Below, piece after piece: positions 46,883-52,562 of a stretch of 52,562 nucleotides of DNA. The position numbers were made by a program, and so were the translations under genes. The stretch is taken from positions 1 to 52,562 of the forward strand of contig QHBU01000008.1 of NCBI GenBank assembly GCA_003244045.1, in the 5' to 3' direction. The stretch is from Candidatus Aeolococcus gillhamiae. GTDB lineage: Bacteria; Chloroflexota; Dormibacteria; Aeolococcales; Aeolococcaceae. How positions within the stretch are numbered: position 1 is the stretch's first letter; each line of letters opens with the position of its first letter. The notes beneath the pieces are model-generated. The model saw only the letters and a list, made by a program, of their open reading frames with translations, did no database searches and was not told where the DNA came from.

Positions 46883-48294
46883 GCCGTGCCGCGACCGCGC
46901 GCGGGCGTCCGCGCCGCCGTCGCCGTGCCGCTGAGACGGACCTCGCCACCCCGTCGGGCATCGTCGCCATCGTGGGACGTCCCAACGTCGGCAAGTCGAC
47001 GCTCTTCAACCGCTTCACCGGCCAGCGCCACGCCATCGTCGACGAACTGGCTGGCCTCACGCGGGATCGCCTGTACGGGGTCACCGAGTGGAGGGGACGG
47101 CGGTTCACCGTCGTCGACACCGCCGGCCTGGACCGCTCGATGGCGCGCGACGATCCTGGGCTGGCCGTCCTCACGGCCGGCACACAGCAACAGGCGCGGC
47201 TCGCCATCGCCGAGGCGGACGTGTGCGTGCACCTGGTCGACGTCAGAGCGGGCGTGACCGCTCTCGACGAAGACGTCGCCAACATCCTGCGAACCGGTGG
47301 GAAGCCGGTGATCCTGGTGGGGAACAAGGCCGACAGCCCTGCCAATCCCCACTACGCGCACGAGCTGTACAAGCTCGGACTCGGCGAGCCGCTGTTGATC
47401 TCCGCGCTGGTCGGCACCGACACCGGGGATCTTCTCGACCGCATTGTCGACGAGCTTCCGCCGCCGAGTGAAGACGACGCCCCCGCCACGTCCGAGGAGC
47501 TGCGCCTGGCAATCATCGGCAAGCCCAATGTCGGCAAGTCGTCGCTCCTCAACGCGCTGGTGGGGCAAGAGCGGGCGCTGGTGTCGCCGCTGGCGGGGAC
47601 GACACGCGATGCCGTCGACACGCTGGTCACTCACGGCGATCGCACCGTGCGACTCGTCGATACTGCCGGCATTCGCCGCCGCGGTGTCGTCGACACCAAC
47701 GTCGAGCACTACAGCCTCCTTCGAGCGCTGCGCGCCCTGGAGCGCTGCGACGTCGCGCTCCTCGTCGTCGACGCCGCCGAGATCGTCGCCCAGGACAGGC
47801 ACGTCGCGGGATACGCGGTGGACGCCGGCAAGGGGTTGGTGGTGATCGCCAACAAGTGGGACCTGGTGGACCAAGAGACGCGTGTCGACCCCGGGTTCCT
47901 CAAGTCCATCCACGAGGCCTTCGACTTCGTGCCCGGTGTCCCTGTCCTGACGGTGTCAGCGCTGGAGGGACGCAATGTCGGACGAGTGCTCGACGCCGCA
48001 GCCGGGGTGGCCGCCGCGCGGGCGGTGCGTATCCCGACGGCCGCGCTCAACAACCTGCTCCGCGACGCCTTTCTCGCGCATCCGCCGCGACATGACAAGG
48101 GGCGGCAGCTGAAGCTGCTGTACGCGACCCAGGCGAGCACTCCCGCTCCGACGATTGTCCTCTTCGTCAACGACCCGGAGCTCATGCACTTCGCCTACGG
48201 GCGGTACTTGGAGAACCGCATCCGCGCCGTCTTTGGATTCGCTGGGACGCGCATGCGCATCGTCGCCCGTGCACGCGCGGAGCGCGACCGCTGA
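46879..48294 (+). CDS. der: Ribosome-associated GTPase Der (EngA)
   Basis: Two G domains: IVGRPNVGKSTLFNR...DTAG and IIGKPNVGKSSLLNAL...DTAGIRRR. Confidence 0.96.
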   Translation: MSRAATARGRPRRRRRAAETDLATPSGIVAIVGRPNVGKSTLFNRFTGQRHAIVDELAGLTRDRLYGVTEWRGRRFTVVDTAGLDRSMARDDPGLAVLTAGTQQQARLAIAEADVCVHLVDVRAGVTALDEDVANILRTGGKPVILVGNKADSPANPHYAHELYKLGLGEPLLISALVGTDTGDLLDRIVDELPPPSEDDAPATSEELRLAIIGKPNVGKSSLLNALVGQERALVSPLAGTTRDAVDTLVTHGDRTVRLVDTAGIRRRGVVDTNVEHYSLLRALRALERCDVALLVVDAAEIVAQDRHVAGYAVDAGKGLVVIANKWDLVDQETRVDPGFLKSIHEAFDFVPGVPVLTVSALEGRNVGRVLDAAAGVAAARAVRIPTAALNNLLRDAFLAHPPRHDKGRQLKLLYATQASTPAPTIVLFVNDPELMHFAYGRYLENRIRAVFGFAGTRMRIVARARAERDR

Positions 48295-49328
48295 TGCGAG
48301 TCGCCATCGTCGGCGCGGGCTCGTGGGGAACCGCGCTAGCCCAGAGCCTCAGCACGGCCGGCTGCGATGTGCGTCTATGGGCGCGCGACCCGGATGTTGC
48401 CACTGCCCTGCGGTCGAGTCGTCGCCACCCGTGGGCACTCCCCGGCATCGCACTGAACGCCGATGTCGACGTTGATGACGAGCTTGAGCCCGCTCTCGCT
48501 CAGGCGGCTGTGGTGATCCTCGCGGTCCCCAGCCACGGCATGCGCGATATTGCTGTGGCGACGAAGCCCTGGTTGGGCGATGCCCACGTGGTCAGCGCTG
48601 CCAAGGGATTCGAGCTCGAGACTGGTCTCACCATGACAGCGGTGCTGACCGACGTCCTGGCCGGACGACCGACTTCTGTTGCGGCGTTGAGCGGCCCCAA
48701 CATCGCGATCGAGGTCGCCCGCGGGCTTCCCGCTGCCACGGTGATCGCCACCGTTGACGGCCATGCGGCGGAGACGGTTCGCGACGGGTGCAACGGTGGC
48801 TCGCTCCGCTTCTACAGCAGCGACGACGTTGTGGGAGTCGAGTACGCAGGCGCGCTCAAGAACGTCGTGGCGATCGCTGCCGGTGTGTGCGACGGGATCG
48901 GCGCCGGCGACAACGGCAAGGCCGCGGTGATCACGCGCGGGCTCGCCGAGATCGCCCGTCTCGGCATCCGCGCCGGTGCGCGCGGCCTGACGTTCGCCGG
49001 CCTTGCCGGGCTGGGCGACTGCGTGGTCACCTGCGCCAGCCCGCACTCGCGCAACCGGGGGCTTGGCGAGGCGATCGGTCGCGGCATGCCCCCCGCGGAC
49101 GCGATCGCGGCCAGCCAGATGGTCGTGGAGGGCGTGAACGCCACCAGGGCGGCGCTGCTGCTGGCCGAGACCCACGGTGTCGACATGCCGATCGCCCGCG
49201 AGATCCACGAGATCCTGTTCGCCGGCAAGAGCGTCGCGGCCGCCCTCAACGACCTCATGACCCGTGGCGCGGGTAACGAGCTGCGCGGGCTCGATATCGG
49301 CGAACCCGGAGCCGGCAGCCGCATCTGA
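48294..49328 (+). CDS. gpsA: Glycerol-3-phosphate dehydrogenase [NAD(P)+]
   Basis: VAIVGAGSWGTALAQSL, LSGPNIAIEVARGLPAATVIA, GVEYAGALKNVVAIAAGVCDGIGAGDNGKAAVITRGLAEI. Confidence 0.96.
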   Translation: MRVAIVGAGSWGTALAQSLSTAGCDVRLWARDPDVATALRSSRRHPWALPGIALNADVDVDDELEPALAQAAVVILAVPSHGMRDIAVATKPWLGDAHVVSAAKGFELETGLTMTAVLTDVLAGRPTSVAALSGPNIAIEVARGLPAATVIATVDGHAAETVRDGCNGGSLRFYSSDDVVGVEYAGALKNVVAIAAGVCDGIGAGDNGKAAVITRGLAEIARLGIRAGARGLTFAGLAGLGDCVVTCASPHSRNRGLGEAIGRGMPPADAIAASQMVVEGVNATRAALLLAETHGVDMPIAREIHEILFAGKSVAAALNDLMTRGAGNELRGLDIGEPGAGSRI

Positions 49329-49381
49329 CCGCCGTCGGGCGCTAGAGTTGCCAGGCGCCCGGGCGGTCAACGCCCGCTCGT

Positions 49382-49455
49382 CGGGGAGTAGCTCAGGTGG
49401 TTAGAGTACTGGTCTGGGGGACCAGGGGTCGCAGGTTCGAGTCCTGTCTCCCCGA
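49382..49455 (+). tRNA. tRNA-Pro (anticodon GGG)
   Basis: CGGGGAG/CTCCCCG acceptor, GCTC/GAGT D-stem, CTGGT-CTGGGGG-ACCAG anticodon arm, GCAGG-TTCGAGT-CCTGT T-arm; C1-G72 typical of bacterial tRNA-Pro; no encoded CCA. Confidence 0.93.
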
Positions 49456-49524
49456 CATCGTATTCACGACAACGCATTTGTGCGGTCGTCAGTGCCGGTC
49501 GCGGTCACGGGTCCAGTGCTCTAA

Positions 49525-49565
49525 CCGGAAATAAGGACCTTTTCCACAAAAGGCATCATTTCCGG
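49525..49565. repeat. Nested hairpin downstream of tRNA-Pro
   Basis: Outer CCGGAAAT (49525-49532)/ATTTCCGG (49558-49565); inner CCTTTT (49538-49543)/AAAAGG (49548-49553). Confidence 0.85.
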
Positions 49566-49670
49566 CCAGCTGGGTGCAGGTCAAGGTGGACGGGCTGTTC
49601 TCATAGCGTCGGATTATTCCACCCCGGTGCTTACATAGCGATTACAGTTTTGGAGTTCCACGGCTCGAGG

Positions 49671-49718
49671 TGAACCACCCTGGGTCTGATGGAGGCTCCA
49701 CCAAACCCAGGCGATTCA
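49671..49718. mobile_element. 48-bp imperfect palindrome resembling abutted IS3-type terminal inverted repeats
   Basis: TGAACCACCCTGGGTCTGATGGAGGCTCC reads inward from the left; TGAATCGCCTGGGTTTGGTGGAGCCTCC reads inward from the right (minus strand). Confidence 0.55.
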
Positions 49719-49868
49719 GTCAACGAGGTGGACGTCAGCGGCGAGCGACCCGACTGATTTCGGCCCCGTTGCGTGCACGATGCTGGGACGTCTGCGAGCA
49801 CCGCGGCGACGACATCACAATCGTCGTCCGGTACATCCCGTCCGGCGTACGCAGGGGGGACCAACGGC

Positions 49869-50789
49869 ATGAGCGGCATCGAATCAACCACCTCCGTCGC
49901 CGTGCTCGGCCCGGGGGGCGTGGGCAGCCTGGTGGGAGCGCTTCTCGCCCATGAGGGTGTGCGGGTGGTGTGCCTGGCTCGCCAGGCCACGGTCGACCGC
50001 CTCCGGGCGCACGGCATCACGGTGCGCAGCGATCGCTTCGGCAGCTTCACCGTCCCGGTTGAGGCGGCGACACGTCTGCACGTGAGGGCTGACGCAGTGC
50101 TGGTCACCGTCAAGGCGCCGGACCTGCTCGCAGCACTCGACGCCGTACCACCCTCGGCACTCGGCGATGCGCTGGTCATTCCGTTCCTCAACGGTATCGA
50201 GCACGTCGCCACGTTGCGAGGGCGGTACTCGGCGGAGGCTGTCGTGCCGGCGACGATCCGAGTGGAGGCGACCCGCGTCGCAGTCGGACAGGTCGAGCAC
50301 ACCAGTCCGTTCGCGTCGGTGGAGTTTGCGGCGAGCGCCGCGAACGGCGACCGTGTCGGGCAGCTCGCTGCGCATTTGCGGGGTGCCGGGCTTGAGGTGA
50401 ACGTTCGCACGGACGAGACAGCCATGCTGTGGGAGAAGCTTGCGTTCCTGGCCCCGCTGGCGATCTTGACCACCTACGCGGAGGCGCCGGCCGGTGCAGT
50501 GAGGACCGACTGCCGTGACGACCTGGTCGCCTGCATCCGCGAGGTCACCGAGGTCGCCAAAGCGAAGGGCGCGCACGTCGACGTCGATCGCCTGATCGCC
50601 GCCATCGATGGTGTACCGGCGAGCATGCGGTCGTCGATGCAGCGCGACGCCGCGGCCGGTCGTCCGACGGAGCTGGAAGCGATCGGCGGTGCAGTTGTGA
50701 GGGCCGCTGATCGAGCACGCGTACCGGTGCCGGTGACCCGGCGCTTGGTCGAGGCTCTGCGCGACCGGCAGCCCACTGTGAGCCCCTGA
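49869..50789 (+). CDS. Ketopantoate reductase family (PanE/ApbA)
   Basis: VAVLGPGGVGSLVGALLAHEGVRVVCLARQATVDRLRAHGITV; KAPDLLAALDAV; WEKLAFLAPLAILT; SSMQRDAAAGRPTELEAIGGAVVRAA. Confidence 0.9.
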   Translation: MSGIESTTSVAVLGPGGVGSLVGALLAHEGVRVVCLARQATVDRLRAHGITVRSDRFGSFTVPVEAATRLHVRADAVLVTVKAPDLLAALDAVPPSALGDALVIPFLNGIEHVATLRGRYSAEAVVPATIRVEATRVAVGQVEHTSPFASVEFAASAANGDRVGQLAAHLRGAGLEVNVRTDETAMLWEKLAFLAPLAILTTYAEAPAGAVRTDCRDDLVACIREVTEVAKAKGAHVDVDRLIAAIDGVPASMRSSMQRDAAAGRPTELEAIGGAVVRAADRARVPVPVTRRLVEALRDRQPTVSP

Positions 50790-50866
50790 CAGCTGAACAG
50801 CAGCCACCAGTTGACCGGATAGTGGTGGCGAATCCAAGCACCATGCCGATCTGCATCATCAACCAG

Positions 50867-50990
50867 TCACCCGTCTAAATCACACTGAGTGATGTGAGGT
50901 CGGTAACGATTGTACGTGTGCAGCCAGTCGGTCAAGGCCCGCGACCGAGCTGGTGATCGACACCACCCAGTCCCATCGTGCCCGCATGTC
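50867..50990 (-). pseudogene. C-terminal remnant of IS481/IS3-type transposase
   Basis: Minus-strand translation ...RSPARSRALTDWLHTYNRYRPHITQCDLDG* matches the 'ALxxWLHxYNxxRPH' transposase tail. Confidence 0.6.
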
Positions 50991-51118
50991 ACGCGCGGCG
51001 GCCTGGCAGTCGCTCTGGTCGCCGCCCTCGTAGCGGCACGACGCGCCGCGGGTTGTCGACAGAGGATTGAATGTCCGGCTCGAGCGGCCCCGAGAAGGCC
51101 GCCGGCGGTGAGGAAGGA

Positions 51119-51394
51119 TCAGCGTTGCACACGCCCTCGGGGACGGGCGGGTTCATGAGCCCGGCGGTGGTGCTGCCGCTCCAGCCTGACGAGGTGATTC
51201 GTGAGCCGCTGGACCGCCTCGCGCACCTCGGCGGCGAGCTGGTGGGTGGGGGGATCATCGATCGCTCCAGCCGCAGCCTCGACCTTGTCAACGCGACGCA
51301 AGAGGAAACGAGCCTCTCGCAGGAGCGCCTGGGTTTTCTTGGCCGTTTTGGTCGCGGCGGCCGGGCGCTGGTCAGCGGGAGGGTCGTCTGTCAT
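51119..51394 (-). CDS. Hypothetical small charged protein
   Basis: 91-aa ORF with helical charged sequence; no recognised family; competes with plus-strand ORF 51071-51610. Confidence 0.3.
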   Translation of the reverse strand: MTDDPPADQRPAAATKTAKKTQALLREARFLLRRVDKVEAAAGAIDDPPTHQLAAEVREAVQRLTNHLVRLERQHHRRAHEPARPRGRVQR

Positions 51395-51613
51395 CGCGAC
51401 AGTGTCCGTCTTTCCCGCCGCAGAGGCGGGTGGATCACACGGAACCGGGGTTGTGTCGCATCTGCTCCACTTCGTCCCAGATTGGCCCGATTGCCCCGAG
51501 GCCAGCGGCGTATCGAGGTCGCCCCTGAGCGGCTCACAGGACTGACGCGTTCGGCGGGTTCGTGGCGTCCCTGGGCCTGTGTAACCCGCGGCGCGGTGAG
51601 CGAGGGGTAGAGG

Positions 51614-51847
51614 TCAGATCAGCAACTCCGGCGGGGCCGTGGAGCGGGTGATCGAGTCGAGAAAGCCGCGCGTCTGCTCGGAGTTCTCCACGGTGATGGG
51701 CTTGCCGCTGCGCATGTGCAGACCCCAAACCGACGCATCGTTTGCGAGGTCGTCAGGAGGGTCTACCCACTCGACAGCGTCGAGGTTGACCAGCTTTTTG
51801 ATGCGCTTGTTGTTGATGCTGACGTCGTGGAACTCATGCAACTCCAT
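51614..51847 (-). CDS. Small hypothetical protein (77 aa)
   Basis: ATG at 51847 with AAGGAG SD 8 nt upstream; MELHEFHDVSINNKRIKKLVNLDAVEWVDPPDDLANDASVWGLHMRSGKPITVENSEQTRGFLDSITRSTAPPELLI. Confidence 0.55.
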   Translation of the reverse strand: MELHEFHDVSINNKRIKKLVNLDAVEWVDPPDDLANDASVWGLHMRSGKPITVENSEQTRGFLDSITRSTAPPELLI

Positions 51848-52402
51848 CAGTTGGTCTCCTTCATCACGCGGGGTGGTCATGTGCTGATTGTCCTGCCACG
51901 CGTGGGTTGCCACACACGGCGGTCGATCACGGGCCGAATGCCCAGCTGCGCCATGCGACTACCCGCTGGGGTACCGCTTGAGATACATCGCGATCTTGTG
52001 AGGCCGAAGTGGTAGTTCTGGTCCTGCGCTTGTCGCTGGAGGGAGCGATCAGTGCCGGCAACCGCGGCACGTCCCTCCCTCCGCGACGGCCGAGGCCCCG
52101 TTGGCGATGGCGTGCTACGCCGGCCTTTCGGTGGAGCACGTCCCGTGAGGTCAAGCCTGCTCCCGAGGTCGTGCGCGAGCTGATGTCTCTGGTGGCGTGA
52201 GCAGCCCCGAGCTGATCCCTTGCCGGGACGAGCCGCGCCCTTCGGCGATTCGCGCGGCCCGGTGGGCGGGCGCTCGAGCTGCCTCGTGACGTAAGGGTCG
52301 ACCGAGACCGCCGTATCGCCTTCGCCGGCACGTCTACTGAGCGAGGCCTCGGCAACTGCTCCGCGACATCGTCGAGCTGTGTCCGGACCATCCAGAAGGT
52401 GC

Positions 52403-52562
52403 TCAGCCCGAAACCGCGTGGCGCATCGCCTGTGAGGACGTGGCCATTGGGTAGAGGACGAGCGGCGCTTCGCGTCCCTGGAACTTGTCTAGCGTCCCGA
52501 CCCGGACCCCTGAGCATCGTCTCTGGGTGAGCGCCTCTTCGCGCGGGGCGGTGGCGGAATCA
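52403..52562 (-). pseudogene. Fragment of SF1 (Upf1/Dna2-like) helicase C-terminal region, runs off window
   Basis: VRVGTLDKFQGREAPLVLYPMATSS is the characteristic 'VDKFQGxEAPxVxxSMATS' motif. The expected following GDAPRGF lies in another frame (frameshift), then similarity ends. Confidence 0.65.

Noticed and set aside
51071-51610. 179-aa plus-strand ORF as a gene
   Set aside because: Composition and lack of SD or motif make it no better than the opposing 51119-51394 ORF; only the latter is listed, at low confidence.
51927-52517. 196-aa minus-strand ORF as an intact gene
   Set aside because: Only its GDAPRGF stretch makes sense, as the out-of-frame continuation of the helicase remnant; the rest is Arg/Ser-rich shadow-like sequence.

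Overview
High-GC bacterial chromosomal window, probably from an actinobacterial, Chloroflexota or Dormibacterota-type lineage; taxonomy cannot be fixed from the sequence alone. Most of it is densely packed with chromosomal genes: M23 peptidase, a Tat/DUF4331 locus, an ABC transporter, a long coupled operon (MTAP to DoxX), GH15, BASS transporter, peroxiredoxin, KimA-like K+ transporter with KdpD/E-like regulators, PLD, PadR-MFS, c-di-GMP protein, hybrid kinase, M20 peptidase, enolase, CGS/CysM/Mec-like genes, der, gpsA, tRNA-Pro and a PanE-like gene. The last ~3 kb, after tRNA-Pro, is gene-poor and contains mobile-element and pseudogene debris. The strongest candidate for an undescribed system is an 8-gene, translationally coupled operon at 9282-16451. 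It is preceded by a structured leader that resembles the SAM-I/SAM-IV riboswitch clan. It joins an MTA/nucleoside phosphorylase, GT2, DUF2064 transferase and DUF2079 protein to an acyl-CoA-dehydrogenase-like flavoprotein lacking both known catalytic Glu positions, a signal-less PhnD-fold protein, a radical SAM protein with a TusA-like N-terminus, and a DoxX-like membrane protein. Other points of interest: a shared 'EAP-TM-RRRR' C-terminal sorting-like tail on three secreted proteins, a possible Tat hitchhiker pair, a KdpDE-like system in an operon with a KimA-type transporter, a textbook PadR operator/promoter, and several decayed genes (sedolisin, Zn-ADH, transposase, SF1 helicase). All assignments come from reading the sequence; no database search was run.
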